From: Mesotaenium endlicherianum
Taxonomy: Eukaryota > Streptophyta > Zygnematophyceae > Zygnematales > Mesotaeniaceae
DNA: 64,000 nt
Reading direction: 5' to 3'
Assembly (NCBI GenBank): GCA_009602735.1
Contig: WELA01006538.1
Span: 1 to 64,000, forward strand
A program made the translations under genes and the position numbers. Positions 35,853 through 45,473 of the stretch are shown piece after piece (positions within the stretch are counted from its first letter, which is position 1; each line of letters starts with the position of its first letter). A model generated the notes under the pieces. The model saw only the letters and a program-made list of their open reading frames with translations, was not told where the DNA came from and made no database searches.

Positions 35853-37301
35853 ATGAACCAACAAACCAAATGGTCGCAGTTCGGCACCCTCATTTCTGTT
35901 TTCTTTTTCTGGGGATTTGTAGCCGCGAGTAACGACATACTCATTCCGGTATTTAAAAAAGCCTTTAACCTGTCGCAGGCGCAGAGCATGCTGGTATCTG
36001 TGGCTTTTTATGTAGCCTATACCATAGGGTCGCTTATTTATTTTGGCATATCTAAAATGATTAAGCACGACCTGCTGAATAAAATGGGTTATAAAAACGG
36101 CATTGCCCTTGGACTCCTTATCTCGGCCATTGGTACGCTGCTGTTCTATCCTGCGGCCAACAGTTCTTCTTTTACATTGATGATTACCGGGCTGTTTGTA
36201 GTAGGATTAGGTTTTTCACTTCAGCAGATCGCTGCCAACCCACTCGCCATTGTGATCGGCGATCCCAAAACTGGTTCACAAAGACTAAACATGGCAGGAG
36301 GTATCAATAACTTCGGTACCACCATCGGCCCATTACTGGTAAGCTTTGCCATCTTCGGCAGTGTTACCAGCGGTTCCGGTACCGCCAGCATCGAAAGTGT
36401 GAAAGTGCCCTACCTCGTCCTCGGCGCCGCTTTCATCCTGGTGGCGTTGTTCTTTAAGTTTTCATCCATCCCCAATAAAATTGACCTGGAAGATGTGGCA
36501 GCACACGAGGCCGACAGTGAAAAGCAGGTGATGCACCGGTCTTCGGCCACTCAATACCCGCAACTTTGGCTGGGCATGATCGGCATATTCGTATATGTAG
36601 GCGTGGAAGTGGCCACCGCCGCCAACCTGCCCGAATACATGCGGCAGCACATGAACATTCCTACAGATAAGATCGCACCCTTTGTATCGCTCTATTGGGC
36701 CAGTCTTATGATGGGTCGCTGGACAGCGTCTGTGGGTGCATTCAGTGTGAGCATGGGAGCTAAAAAAATCCTTAATTTTCTCATGCCCTACCTGGCATTT
36801 GCCGTTTTCCTTGCGGTGAATGCTATTGCCCGGCACGATATCAGTTCCTTTTATGTATACGGCTTTGTGATCATTGCCATGATCATAGGTGATATCCTCA
36901 GCAAAGGCAATCCCGCACGGATGTTATTGATCTTTGCATCGATGGGCATTACAGCATTAGTGATCGGTATGCTCTCAGAAGGCAAGACCAGTGTGTTTGC
37001 ATTCATCAGTGTTGGACTTTTCTGCAGTACACTGTGGCCCTGTATTTTCACCCTGGCCATCGCCGGTCTGGGTAAACATACCAACCAGGGAAGCAGCATG
37101 CTCATTATGATGATTATGGGAGGCGGACTGGTGAGTTTACTGCAAGGATGGGTAGCTTCGGATCATATACTGGGCATCCGGTATAGTTATGTGGTAGGCG
37201 TAGCGTGTTTTGCTTACCTTGCGTTTTACGCAATCCGTTCAAAAGCTATTTTGAAAGCACAGGGAATTGATTATGATATAAAAACAAGTGGAGCTCATTA
37301 A
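35853..37301 (+). CDS. sugar MFS transporter (FucP/glucose-galactose-like)
   Basis: A 482-residue twelve-TM transporter. FFFWGFVAASNDILIPVFKKAFNLSQAQSMLV, GLGFSLQQIAANPLAIVIGD and AGGINNFGTTIGPLL are landmarks of the FHS (FucP) family of proton-coupled sugar importers; glucose or galactose is likely. It is 11 bp upstream of the ROK kinase gene, so sugar uptake and phosphorylation are coupled. ATG 35853 is used instead of an upstream TTG. Confidence 0.88.
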   Translation: MNQQTKWSQFGTLISVFFFWGFVAASNDILIPVFKKAFNLSQAQSMLVSVAFYVAYTIGSLIYFGISKMIKHDLLNKMGYKNGIALGLLISAIGTLLFYPAANSSSFTLMITGLFVVGLGFSLQQIAANPLAIVIGDPKTGSQRLNMAGGINNFGTTIGPLLVSFAIFGSVTSGSGTASIESVKVPYLVLGAAFILVALFFKFSSIPNKIDLEDVAAHEADSEKQVMHRSSATQYPQLWLGMIGIFVYVGVEVATAANLPEYMRQHMNIPTDKIAPFVSLYWASLMMGRWTASVGAFSVSMGAKKILNFLMPYLAFAVFLAVNAIARHDISSFYVYGFVIIAMIIGDILSKGNPARMLLIFASMGITALVIGMLSEGKTSVFAFISVGLFCSTLWPCIFTLAIAGLGKHTNQGSSMLIMMIMGGGLVSLLQGWVASDHILGIRYSYVVGVACFAYLAFYAIRSKAILKAQGIDYDIKTSGAH

Positions 37302-37312
37302 AAAAATTGTAC

Positions 37313-38281
37313 ATGGTGAAGAAAACGCAGGGTGTAGAGCCTTTGGCTATTGGAATTGATATCGGTGGCACCAACACCAAATTCGGAATTGTAGATGAAG
37401 TAGGTAATATACTTTTCTCGAACGATATGTCTACCCGGGTTCACAAAGATGTGAACAGTTTCATTGACGAGTTATACAACAACCTGCATCCCTTCATTGA
37501 GCAGGCCGGCGGCATAGGCCGCATCAAAGGGATCGGCGTAGGCGCCCCCAACGGTAATTATTACACCGGCACCATTGAATACGCACCAAACCTGCCCTGG
37601 AAAGGCATTATACCATTGGGTAAGCTGATCGAAGACAAGTTCAAAATACCCGCGATCATCACCAATGATGCCAATGCAGCTGCACTGGGTGAAATGATGT
37701 ATGGTGCGGCACAGGGCATGAAGGACTTTATCATGATCACACTGGGCACCGGTGTGGGCAGCGGTATCGTAGCCAATGGCCACCTTATATACGGGCATGA
37801 TGGTTTTGCCGGTGAACTCGGACATACCATCATCATACCGGATGGCCGCCTGCACGAAGGCACCGGTAAAAAAGGATCCCTGGAAAGTTATGCATCTGCA
37901 ACAGGCGTACGCCTCACCGCGTTGGAATTCCTGGAGAAAAGCCCCAAACCCAGCCTGCTTCGCGCCCTACCGCAAGACAGCATTGACTCCAAAGCAGTAC
38001 ACGATGCCGCCATGGAAGGCGATGAACTGGCCAAAGAGATATTTGAATATACCGGTAAGATATTGGGCATCGCCCTGGCGAACTTTGTCATGTTCTCCAG
38101 TCCGGAAGCCATTATTCTTTTCGGAGGCCTTACCAAAGCTGGTGATATGATACTGAAACCTACACGCGAAAGCATGGAAAACACCCTCATACAGGTGTTC
38201 CAGAATAAAGTGCGGATTTTGGTGAGTCACCTTAAATCGGCAGATGCTGCTATACTAGGGGCGTCGGCGTTGGTGTGGTAA
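37313..38281 (+). CDS. ROK-family sugar kinase, probably glucokinase
   Basis: A 322-residue ROK kinase. The ATP-binding [15 protein letters not shown] (about 14-28) and the catalytic Asp in [11 protein letters not shown] (about 118) are canonical, followed by [11 protein letters not shown] and [11 protein letters not shown]. The ROK zinc signature (CxCGxxGC) is absent; the corresponding region reads [16 protein letters not shown], which is common in Bacteroidota glucokinase-like members. Co-transcribed with the MFS transporter. Its 3' end overlaps lipA by 32 bp. Confidence 0.88.
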   Translation: MVKKTQGVEPLAIGIDIGGTNTKFGIVDEVGNILFSNDMSTRVHKDVNSFIDELYNNLHPFIEQAGGIGRIKGIGVGAPNGNYYTGTIEYAPNLPWKGIIPLGKLIEDKFKIPAIITNDANAAALGEMMYGAAQGMKDFIMITLGTGVGSGIVANGHLIYGHDGFAGELGHTIIIPDGRLHEGTGKKGSLESYASATGVRLTALEFLEKSPKPSLLRALPQDSIDSKAVHDAAMEGDELAKEIFEYTGKILGIALANFVMFSSPEAIILFGGLTKAGDMILKPTRESMENTLIQVFQNKVRILVSHLKSADAAILGASALVW

Positions 38282-39200
38282 GTTTTTCCTGCATCCATTT
38301 TTCTTTTCCCCATCCGGGTATGACGTGTTTTTCACTATGGTAAGAGGAACGCACCAGCGGACCACTCTCCACATAATCAAAACCGAGCTCATATCCTATT
38401 TCACGCAGTTCAGCAAACTCATCGGGATGCACGAAACGCTGAACAGCTAAATGTTTTTTGCTAGGTTGCAGGTATTGCCCCAGGGTAAGTACATCGCAAC
38501 CAACTGTAAGCAGGTCTTCCATACTTTGGATCACTTCTTCTTTGGTCTCTCCCAGCCCCAGCATGATACCTGTTTTAGTACGCATGCCTCCTTCTTTCAA
38601 CATACGCAACACATCGAGACTGCGACGGTATTTAGCCTGTATGCGTACCTGCCTGGTTAAACGCTCTACTGTTTCCATATTATGACTCACCACTTCAGGC
38701 GCAGCATCGATGATGCGTTGCACCTGTTCTGCATTGCCCCTGAAATCGGGGATCAACGTTTCAAGCGTGGTACCGGGGTTGAGGGCCTTGACCGCTTTGA
38801 TGGTATTGTACCATATAATGGATCCGCCGTCTTTGAGCTCGTCGCGGTCTACACTCGTGATCACGGCATGCTTTACCGTCATCAGGTGAATGGCTTCCGC
38901 TACACGCTGCGGCTCATCCCAATCCACCGGTTCGGGCCTGCCGGTGGCTACGGCACAAAAACCACAACTGCGGGTACAGATATTACCCAGTATCATGAAA
39001 GTGGCAGTGCCTTCGCTCCAGCATTCGCCCATATTCGGACAATTGCCGCTTTCACAAATGGTATGTAATTTATGGGTATCCACCAGTCCGCGTACGTGCT
39101 TATAACTGGCGCCAATAGGCAGCTTTACGCGAAGCCAATTGGGTTTTTGAAGTTTATGATCGCTGGTATCAACTTTGGGAACTACGGGTAACTCTTGCAT
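38250..39200 (-). CDS. lipA: lipoyl synthase
   Basis: A 316-residue radical-SAM enzyme inserting two sulfurs into octanoyl-lipoyl domains. The auxiliary cluster Cys motif is [13 protein letters not shown] and the radical-SAM CxxxCxxC is [18 protein letters not shown] carries the conserved C-terminal RSSYH. It would serve pyruvate dehydrogenase (pdhB at 60177). Convergent with and overlapping the ROK kinase gene. Confidence 0.96.
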   Translation of the reverse strand: MQELPVVPKVDTSDHKLQKPNWLRVKLPIGASYKHVRGLVDTHKLHTICESGNCPNMGECWSEGTATFMILGNICTRSCGFCAVATGRPEPVDWDEPQRVAEAIHLMTVKHAVITSVDRDELKDGGSIIWYNTIKAVKALNPGTTLETLIPDFRGNAEQVQRIIDAAPEVVSHNMETVERLTRQVRIQAKYRRSLDVLRMLKEGGMRTKTGIMLGLGETKEEVIQSMEDLLTVGCDVLTLGQYLQPSKKHLAVQRFVHPDEFAELREIGYELGFDYVESGPLVRSSYHSEKHVIPGWGKEKWMQEKLTTPTPTPLV

Positions 39201-39226
39201 GGAACGCCTCTTAATCTGGTTCTATG

Positions 39227-39234
39227 CAAAAATA
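39227..39234 (-). promoter_or_regulatory. putative -7 element of lipA
   Basis: TATTTTTG on the minus strand, 26 bp before the lipA ATG; a TTTG lies 16 bp further upstream (39251-39254), slightly too close for a standard -33. Confidence 0.4.
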
Positions 39235-39236
39235 AG

Positions 39237-40067
39237 TCACTTTCGCTTACCAAAAGTGAGGGCTATATAAGCGTTGAAAAAGAAGCTTTTATCGGGCACT
39301 TGCACCAGGATAGGCATTTTCTGGGAATAATATTCCGCGTTCAGTCCCACTTCAATGGCCGAAAGCAATTCATTGTACCTGCCATAATCGAAGCGCAATG
39401 CAGTACGCAGGTGCGCTCCGGGCACTACCTGCACTTCACCCCATCCCTTGAAAAACCCGCCGCTGCCGGTAATGATCGTAGGATCGAGGAACAGGCTATC
39501 GTTACTGCCATTGTATTTGATGCTCTGCGCTTTGTTGCCGTCGTACTTATTCAGTATGTTGAGATAATAAGGTTTAAGTAATCCGGCAGTAATACCGCCG
39601 CCATAAATGGCCGACACAGCCACACCATTTTTATTACCCTTGCCGCCGATCAGTTTCTGCTGACCGAAGCCCAGTTTGAAATTATAAAAGTTATTGCGCT
39701 TACCATACACATAATTGGAGATGATGGTGAAGCCCGATCCATTGTTGTTGAAAGCAGCGCTTTTATCTTCTTTGGGATGTTTGTGTTCGCCAAACTCCAT
39801 CCACCAAATATTAGTAGTAGTGATGGTCTTGTATTTACCATGCTCATAAAAAATACCCCATCCATCGGTGTTGAATTTGAAGCCATAAGCATTCTGTTTC
39901 TGGTAGATGAGCGCCCCTTCTTCTTCCTGCTTGATTAATTGATTGATTCTTTCTTTTTTCTCAGCTTTTTTTTGCGCCTTTTCAGCGGTCTCTTTCGAAA
40001 GCTGCTTTTGTTGCGCCGATACGATCATGGAACCCAGTATGAACGGAATAAAAATTAGCTTCTTCAC
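39237..40067 (-). CDS. exported beta-barrel-like protein, unknown function
   Basis: A 276-residue protein. With the GTG start at 40067 the N-terminus is a signal peptide (KKLIFIPFILGSMIVSAQ), followed by a charged Lys/Glu-rich coiled stretch and about eight alternating strands ending with an aromatic-rich terminal strand (FFFNAYIALTFGKRK). This suggests an outer-membrane barrel. The longer frame to 40121 is rejected because it would overlap the divergent OsmC gene. Confidence 0.65.
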   Translation of the reverse strand: MKKLIFIPFILGSMIVSAQQKQLSKETAEKAQKKAEKKERINQLIKQEEEGALIYQKQNAYGFKFNTDGWGIFYEHGKYKTITTTNIWWMEFGEHKHPKEDKSAAFNNNGSGFTIISNYVYGKRNNFYNFKLGFGQQKLIGGKGNKNGVAVSAIYGGGITAGLLKPYYLNILNKYDGNKAQSIKYNGSNDSLFLDPTIITGSGGFFKGWGEVQVVPGAHLRTALRFDYGRYNELLSAIEVGLNAEYYSQKMPILVQVPDKSFFFNAYIALTFGKRK

Positions 40068-40076
40068 ATCGTTTGG

Positions 40077-40106
40077 TTTGATAGCTGTAAATTTATGGCA
40101 AATTTG
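40077..40106 (+). promoter_or_regulatory. putative promoter of the OsmC-family gene
   Basis: TTTG (40077-40080), 18-bp spacer, CAAATTTG (40099-40106; 7 of 8 with free positions), 5 bp before the ATG. Confidence 0.35.
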
Positions 40107-40111
40107 ATGCA

Positions 40112-40516
40112 ATGACTTCACAAATTATTTATAAAGGTGATTTGCGTACCACTGCTACGCACCTGCAAAGCGGAACTGTTATAGAAACCGATGCGCCTAC
40201 CGATAACCAGGGGAAGGGAGAACGTTTCTCTCCTACCGACCTTGTAGCGACAGCTTTAGGCACCTGTATGATTACTACCATGGCCATCAAGGCAAGAACG
40301 ATGAATATTGAGTTGGATGGGGCCCGTGTGGATGTAACCAAAATAATGGTAAGCGACCCTCGTCGCGTTGGCAAGATCGTAGCACACATGTATATGCCTG
40401 CCGGCTTGCATGTAGATGAAAAAACAAAAGCGATCCTCGAGAGAACGGCGCGCACCTGTCCTGTTGAAAGAAGCCTGCATCCTGATGTAGCGCTCGATAT
40501 CGCTTTCTACTGGTAA
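40112..40516 (+). CDS. OsmC/YhfA-like protein
   Basis: A 134-residue OsmC-family protein. The two reactive cysteines of the family are Cys52 (ALGTCMITTM) and the Cys in ARTCPVERSLHPDV (about 115). Such proteins reduce organic hydroperoxides or bind thiols. It is divergent from the barrel-like gene. A second OsmC paralogue is at 51215. Confidence 0.87.
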   Translation: MTSQIIYKGDLRTTATHLQSGTVIETDAPTDNQGKGERFSPTDLVATALGTCMITTMAIKARTMNIELDGARVDVTKIMVSDPRRVGKIVAHMYMPAGLHVDEKTKAILERTARTCPVERSLHPDVALDIAFYW

Positions 40517-40519
40517 CCT

Positions 40520-41794
40520 TTAACCGGCATTGAGTATTTTATTGCCCACCGCGCATACCAGGCACCTTTTCTTTGCGCAGTAATGATTACTGAGTTCCGT
40601 CATCGCCTGTGAATCCAGCGCTGAGTGGATGGTTATACCCATGGCCTGCCATTCCCTGGTAATCCTGTTCTGCTCAGCCGGCAATTCCAGTAACCAGGAA
40701 AGCAGGTCGGCTTTTTGATGCACAGCGTTATGATAACTCGCATGGGCAAATAAAAGCGGGATCACCGTGTTGATGATGAGGTTATCGGCCATATACCGGC
40801 CAAGGTATTTGGGTTGCGATTTACTTTCTTCTTTGAAGTGGTAATGCGTGTTCCAGTAATCATCTGCTGCGATATCTGCAAATACAGTTGACAAGGAAGC
40901 AACAGACCGTGCTTCGCAGAACAATGAGTAGAATGAAGGGCAGCGATGGAACAATGCTGCTAATTGCGACAGCCGTATCGTGGGAAACGATGCAGGTCGC
41001 ATACGCAGAAAAGCCGCCGGCAAAGCGGATGGTACCAACTTGTATTTATTCCTGTAGAATGCATATTCCCTTTGCAGCAAAAGTCCATACGCATCCCTGC
41101 CTGCATGGCCCAGCAGGTTAGCCTGCCCCATTAAAAGCGCTTCCAGTTGCGTTCTGCGATTGCGATGACGCGCCAGCAATCGCACTGGCAATGCAGTTGC
41201 CACCTGTTCAAACAATATGCGGTTTACTTTACCTCCGAAATTGCCGGCAATAGAACGCCAGCAGACTTCTTCCCAATCGCCATTGCATTGCTGCAATGTT
41301 TCGAGTACCTGCATGGCTTTCTGTTCCAGTCTTTCAGCAGCCAGCCGTTCTTTCCATGCATACCATGCCAGTGGGGTGAGTGCAGGTAAAAAAGAAGCAC
41401 AGGAAACAGGCATGGGATTATCCATGATGCATCGATAACGCTGCAACAGAGAAGCAGCGATCCTATCTTTCAGTTCGAGCGTAGGTATCCTGTTCCCGTA
41501 ACCATCGAACAATAATTCATCTTCTTCCCATACTACATGCAGGATGATCTTTTGATAATATGGGTCATCATAATGCCGGTGCCTGTTCCAGTCAGACGCA
41601 AGCAGGTGCAGTTCTACAGCGCCCACCCAGGTAGTATTCCCGATATGTATCCATGCTTCCGAGAAATCGGGCCCCTGGTGCAGGTTCAGCATACCACAAC
41701 GCTCTATCACCACCCTTTCTCCCTGCGTGGTAAACAACTCCTTCACATTGAAATACTGGAACTGCCAGATGAATTGCAACAACCGCTCGTTCAT
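40520..41794 (-). CDS. DUF2851 family protein
   Basis: A 424-residue cytoplasmic protein of a Bacteroidota-restricted family of unknown function. Recognised by the N-terminal IERCGMLNLHQGPDFSEAWIHIG and GAVELHLLASDWNRHRHYDDPYYQKIILHVVWEED segments; the C-terminus has a Cys pair in HYCAKKRCLVCAVGN. The HLLASDWNRHRH part looks nuclease- or metal-site-like but this is not established. Last gene of the 45.5-40.5 kb minus-strand run, 29 bp after Maf. Confidence 0.85.
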   Translation of the reverse strand: MNERLLQFIWQFQYFNVKELFTTQGERVVIERCGMLNLHQGPDFSEAWIHIGNTTWVGAVELHLLASDWNRHRHYDDPYYQKIILHVVWEEDELLFDGYGNRIPTLELKDRIAASLLQRYRCIMDNPMPVSCASFLPALTPLAWYAWKERLAAERLEQKAMQVLETLQQCNGDWEEVCWRSIAGNFGGKVNRILFEQVATALPVRLLARHRNRRTQLEALLMGQANLLGHAGRDAYGLLLQREYAFYRNKYKLVPSALPAAFLRMRPASFPTIRLSQLAALFHRCPSFYSLFCEARSVASLSTVFADIAADDYWNTHYHFKEESKSQPKYLGRYMADNLIINTVIPLLFAHASYHNAVHQKADLLSWLLELPAEQNRITREWQAMGITIHSALDSQAMTELSNHYCAKKRCLVCAVGNKILNAG

Positions 41795-41823
41795 ACCTGT
41801 TCATTAAACAGGCAAAATAGAAG

Positions 41824-42429
41824 TTAATGGCTTGCGGAAAATACGTGATTTGACAACTCTCTCACCACCCTGCTCACCGGCAACCCCATTACATTATAGA
41901 AGTCGCCTTCCACACGTTGTATCCCCACCACACCAATCCATTCCTGGATGGCATAAGCGCCGGCCTTATCGTAGGGTTGGTATTTGTCTACATAGAAGAT
42001 GATCTGATCAGGACTCAGGTGATGAAAATGGACTTCAGTAACATCTGAGAAAGATATTTCACCTTCACTATGCAGGATCACTACGCCGGTGATCACCCGG
42101 TGTGTGTTACCGGAGAGCGATTGAAGGATGCGGATCGCTTCATCGCGGTCAGAGGGTTTACCAATCACCTGCCCATCCAATACCACAATGGTATCGGCCG
42201 CCAGGATGGTACTTCCTGCATATTCACCATGATAAGCTTCCTGCACGTACTGCTTTACTGCTTCTGCCTTGCCCCTGGCAATATGTATGGGCACTTCGGT
42301 TACCGGCATTCCTTCGGGGAAACTTTCATCGGTAGATTGCACGATCACTTCAAATGGAATCTCGGCCCATTCCAACAGCATTTTTCTGCGTGGAGATTGT
42401 GAAGCCAGTATGATAGGAGTCTTCGTCAT
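41824..42429 (-). CDS. maf: Maf-like nucleoside triphosphate pyrophosphatase
   Basis: A 201-residue Maf protein that hydrolyses modified or canonical NTPs. ILASQSPRRKMLLEWA (SxSPRR motif, about 8-23), ILAADTIVVLDGQVIGKP and YDKAGAYAIQEWIG are the family landmarks. Its start overlaps the UbiA stop by 4 bp (ATGA), so translation is coupled. Confidence 0.93.
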   Translation of the reverse strand: MTKTPIILASQSPRRKMLLEWAEIPFEVIVQSTDESFPEGMPVTEVPIHIARGKAEAVKQYVQEAYHGEYAGSTILAADTIVVLDGQVIGKPSDRDEAIRILQSLSGNTHRVITGVVILHSEGEISFSDVTEVHFHHLSPDQIIFYVDKYQPYDKAGAYAIQEWIGVVGIQRVEGDFYNVMGLPVSRVVRELSNHVFSASH

Positions 42430-43364
42430 AAATAAAATCCAAAAAACACCATCGACAATATACCCGTCATCATCACCAGTTTTACGATGGTACTGAGTGT
42501 ATGAAAATCTTTGGCTGAATTGGCTTTGAATAATTTAAGCAATATCCATACCAGTGGGGCAATGATCAATACGATACAATACAGCACACTGAGCCACCAG
42601 CCGAACGGGAGAACATAAAACTGGAGAACCAGCAACGAAGCAATGAGTACGATCAGCCAAACTGCGGCATACACTTTACTGGCATTGATACCCCATACAA
42701 TGGGCATGGTGCGGCACCCGTAACGCCTGTCACCCTCCACATCTTCCATATCCTTGATCACTTCCCTGACCAGCGATATGATGAAAGCAAATGCGGCATA
42801 AACAATGGTAAGCCTGAAAAAACGCACTTCATTTGTTTTGACGGCGAGTATATGATTCAGTTGTAAAGGTTGCTTGGACAGGAAAAGGATCATGATCACC
42901 CATGCCGTCAATAAGGAAATAAGGATATTGCCTATGAGCAACTGTTTTTTGAAATTGGTGGAATAAAACCACAACAATATAATGCTCGCCAGGTTGGCCA
43001 GTACCAGGTGCCAGTAGTTGTTCAGCGGAAGCGCTGCAAAACTGAAGAAAAGCCCCAGCAGGCTCAGGAACATGTGCCAGAAAATCACCCATCGCCGGTT
43101 GATGATCACATTCACCACCACTTTACCGGGCTTGTTTACCTGATCAATATTCAGGTCGAAATAATCGTTGATGATGTAACCTGCAGCCGCTATCATTACG
43201 GAAGCAATGACCAGAAAAATGAATTGGCGGGTATCGTCCGGCTGGCTGGCTTCTCCTATATAGATACGTTTGTAAATGCAGTATTCGAACAGCATTTGGG
43301 TAAGCACGATGAACACCAGGTTCGGCCATCGCACCAGTCTGAAAAAAGCAGTAATGAGTTTCAA
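42426..43364 (-). CDS. UbiA-family prenyltransferase
   Basis: A 312-residue polytopic membrane prenyltransferase. The two Asp motifs are NDYFDLNIDQVNKPGK (NDxxDxxxD) and KDMEDVEGDRRYG (DxxxD), binding Mg-prenyl diphosphate. Bacteroidota members are usually annotated geranylgeranylglycerol-phosphate geranylgeranyltransferase. TTG 43364 is chosen (KLITAFFRLVRWPNLVF follows); longer frames from an ATG at 43424 would overlap the KdsC gene end. Lies between KdsC and Maf in one operon. Confidence 0.85.
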   Translation of the reverse strand: MKLITAFFRLVRWPNLVFIVLTQMLFEYCIYKRIYIGEASQPDDTRQFIFLVIASVMIAAAGYIINDYFDLNIDQVNKPGKVVVNVIINRRWVIFWHMFLSLLGLFFSFAALPLNNYWHLVLANLASIILLWFYSTNFKKQLLIGNILISLLTAWVIMILFLSKQPLQLNHILAVKTNEVRFFRLTIVYAAFAFIISLVREVIKDMEDVEGDRRYGCRTMPIVWGINASKVYAAVWLIVLIASLLVLQFYVLPFGWWLSVLYCIVLIIAPLVWILLKLFKANSAKDFHTLSTIVKLVMMTGILSMVFFGFYL

Positions 43365-43395
43365 ATTGGGTATGTATGCTATGCAAGATAATGAA

Positions 43396-43911
43396 CTATT
43401 GGGCCCTGATGCTGAAGTCTTCATTCCAGTCACCCCGCAGCCTCATCACTTTCTCAATCACATCCCGCACGCAGCCTTCGCCTCCTTTGAGCCGGGATAC
43501 ATACAATGATTTCTTCCTGATCTCCTGTGCAGCATCGGCAGGGCAGCAAGGCAGGCCTGCCAGGTCCATGGCTTTTATATCGGGGATATCATCTCCCATA
43601 TACAACAATTGGGTGCTGTTAATATTGTGATTATGCATGAATGCCTTTAGCACCTCCACTTTGTTTTCCACTTTCATCCATACATGCTCTACACCCAGTT
43701 TATTCAGGCGCTCGTTTACTTCATCGGAATTTCCTCCGGAAATAACCGCCACTTTATATCCCTTCTTCACAGCCAGTTGCAATGCATAACCATCTTTGAT
43801 ATTCATTCGTCGCGCCATCACACCGCCGGGCAATACCAGCAGGCTGCCGTCGGTAAGTACACCGTCTACATCAAAGACAAAAGCAGTAATGGGTTTGAAG
43901 CGTTCCAGCAT
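43396..43911 (-). CDS. kdsC: KdsC-like HAD phosphatase
   Basis: A 171-residue HAD-IIIA phosphatase. FVFDVDGVLTDG carries the nucleophile Asp and acid Asp, VISGG the second motif, and YMGDDIPDIKAM the metal-binding end. It matches 3-deoxy-D-manno-octulosonate 8-phosphate phosphatase, the Kdo step of lipopolysaccharide synthesis. No other kds gene is nearby. Confidence 0.88.
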   Translation of the reverse strand: MLERFKPITAFVFDVDGVLTDGSLLVLPGGVMARRMNIKDGYALQLAVKKGYKVAVISGGNSDEVNERLNKLGVEHVWMKVENKVEVLKAFMHNHNINSTQLLYMGDDIPDIKAMDLAGLPCCPADAAQEIRKKSLYVSRLKGGEGCVRDVIEKVMRLRGDWNEDFSIRAQ

Positions 43912-43932
43912 GCAAAAAAATTGAAGTATCTG

Positions 43933-44172
43933 TTATTTCTGGTTATCGCGCCATTCATAAACCCAGGCGCTCTGTATCATTTCCAGGTGCCCTTCGGTGC
44001 TCTGTTCACGGGTTCCTTCGAAACCGGGCAGTTCCAGTATCCACTCCAGCAGCTCGGTGAAACGGATGCGATATATTTTCGCCTCGGTGAAATCATCGCC
44101 GAACTTTTCATACAGCTTCATGGCAATGTCTTCATGATCATTCCAGTGGATCGGCGGTTCAAAATGACTCAT
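43933..44172 (-). CDS. iscX: IscX-like Fe-S assembly protein
   Basis: A 79-residue acidic protein with the IscX/YfhJ pattern: WNDHEDIAMKLYEKF, then RIRFTELLEWILELPGF and a C-terminal IQSAWVYEWRD. IscX modulates cysteine desulfurase IscS. It follows the ferredoxin gene on the same strand, like the fdx-iscX order of isc operons, but the rest of an isc operon is absent and a palindromic repeat lies between the two. Confidence 0.88.
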   Translation of the reverse strand: MSHFEPPIHWNDHEDIAMKLYEKFGDDFTEAKIYRIRFTELLEWILELPGFEGTREQSTEGHLEMIQSAWVYEWRDNQK

Positions 44173-44180
44173 AACTTTTT

Positions 44181-44265
44181 AATTAGACAATTCGTCAATT
44201 TGATAATTCGACAATGAAAAGTGATAAGAAATTGTCGAATTGTCTAATTATCAAATTGACAAATT
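44181..44265. repeat. AT-rich palindromic repeat of AATT/GACAA modules
   Basis: 35-bp arms 44181-44215 and 44231-44265 pair over most of their length but the short modules (AATTAGACAATTCG, TCAATTTGATAATT, ATTCGACAAT) are in partly shuffled order between arms. It sits between fdx and iscX. A related palindrome is at 49004-49040. Confidence 0.65.
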
Positions 44266-44271
44266 ATATTT

Positions 44272-44610
44272 TTATTCTCCTAAAAATTGCGTCTGATCGG
44301 GGATTGTGATACTTACCTCTCCTACACTTCCTTCCTGCAATACACATTGGCATCCCAGGCGTGAATTGATGCGCGGGTTAACGGCACGATCAATGAAATC
44401 CTCCTCCTTATCGCTCAGGTCTTCCAGCAGGTGCATGCCATCTTCTACATACAGATGACAGGTACTGCAGGCACATACGGCGCCGCAATTGTGGTGTAAT
44501 TCAATGCCATTATGCAGGCATACCTCCAGCAAACTCTGATCGGCCTTGATGTTGTTCAATATAACCGGCTCCAGTCCCCGCTGTTCAAACTTTACCTTGA
44601 TCGTGTACAT
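44272..44610 (-). CDS. fdx: [2Fe-2S] ferredoxin, adrenodoxin type
   Basis: A 112-residue ferredoxin. The cluster ligands are in HHNCGAVCACSTCHLYV (C-x5-C-x2-C) with the fourth Cys in LGCQCVL near residue 92. Such ferredoxins supply electrons in Fe-S assembly, which fits IscX downstream. ATG 44610 begins the family-typical MYTIKVKFEQRG. Confidence 0.92.
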   Translation of the reverse strand: MYTIKVKFEQRGLEPVILNNIKADQSLLEVCLHNGIELHHNCGAVCACSTCHLYVEDGMHLLEDLSDKEEDFIDRAVNPRINSRLGCQCVLQEGSVGEVSITIPDQTQFLGE

Positions 44611-44682
44611 AGTTTCATTTTCCGGTGCAAAAGTATCTGAAAACGAACAAAAAGGCAAAAGACCCTGCCAGAAACGTTTGTT

Positions 44683-45459
44683 TTAGTGGTTAGCATGACC
44701 AAACTGCTGCCGGATACTCTCGCTCAGGGCTTCGTACACTTTGCGCAACGATGGATAGTCTTTCAGTAAAGCCTCGTGTTTATGCAGGGTGCTGGTATCA
44801 TTGCGAAAGGCGGGTCCAGCCTGTACATTCTTCGGGTGAAACGACTGTACCTGACGGGCCGTATCGGCGATGATGGGATAAAAAAGACTAAAATCGATCT
44901 GTTCCGCCGCACAATAATCGGCCGCCAGGTGGTATAAATGGTTGGTGAAGTTGGATGTAATGGCCGCCAGCAAATGCATGCGTTCCCTGGTAGCATCCCC
45001 GGCGCGGGTGATAACACCATTGGTAAATATTCCTGCGATTTTTTCGATGCTTTCGAGTGTTGCTGTTGTATTGCCATCGACTACCATAGTCACAGGGTCT
45101 ATTGTCTGCATGGATTTACGGATCATTTTCATGGGCCACAGTACGCCATAACGGCTGCTTACGGGCTTCAACACTTCTTTGGAAACCGCTCCTGCCGTAT
45201 GAACAATGAGTTCATTGTCTAGCCTGAGTTGTTGGGCAACTGGTTCCAGGCCTGTGTCGCTCACGGCCAGTAAGTAGAGATCGGCACCGGGCTTCAAACC
45301 CTTCAGGTCTGTAACCGCGGCTGCACCCAATAGCTGTGCAAGCGATGCGGCATGCGCTTCCTGCCTGCTCCAGACCTGTTCAATTTCATGGCCGGCAGCA
45401 TGCATAAGCCGCCCCATCACTGCAGCCACATTACCCGAACCTATGATCACAACCTTCAT
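44683..45459 (-). CDS. Rossmann-fold DUF2520 protein
   Basis: A 258-residue protein with an N-terminal Rossmann domain (MKVVIIGSGNVAAVMGRLMHAAGHEIEQVWSR) and a helical DUF2520 C-terminal domain (HLLAAITSNFTNHLYHLAADYC), an arrangement like pyrroline-5-carboxylate or 6-phosphogluconate-type reductases. Substrate unknown. ATG 45459 is chosen over 45492 because the latter would overlap the divergent hydrolase start. Confidence 0.85.
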   Translation of the reverse strand: MKVVIIGSGNVAAVMGRLMHAAGHEIEQVWSRQEAHAASLAQLLGAAAVTDLKGLKPGADLYLLAVSDTGLEPVAQQLRLDNELIVHTAGAVSKEVLKPVSSRYGVLWPMKMIRKSMQTIDPVTMVVDGNTTATLESIEKIAGIFTNGVITRAGDATRERMHLLAAITSNFTNHLYHLAADYCAAEQIDFSLFYPIIADTARQVQSFHPKNVQAGPAFRNDTSTLHKHEALLKDYPSLRKVYEALSESIRQQFGHANH

Positions 45460-45473
45460 ATCTTTGTACATAT

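Noticed and set aside
43365-43433. Longer UbiA start
   Set aside because: It would overlap the KdsC gene; the TTG start gives the family-typical N-terminus.
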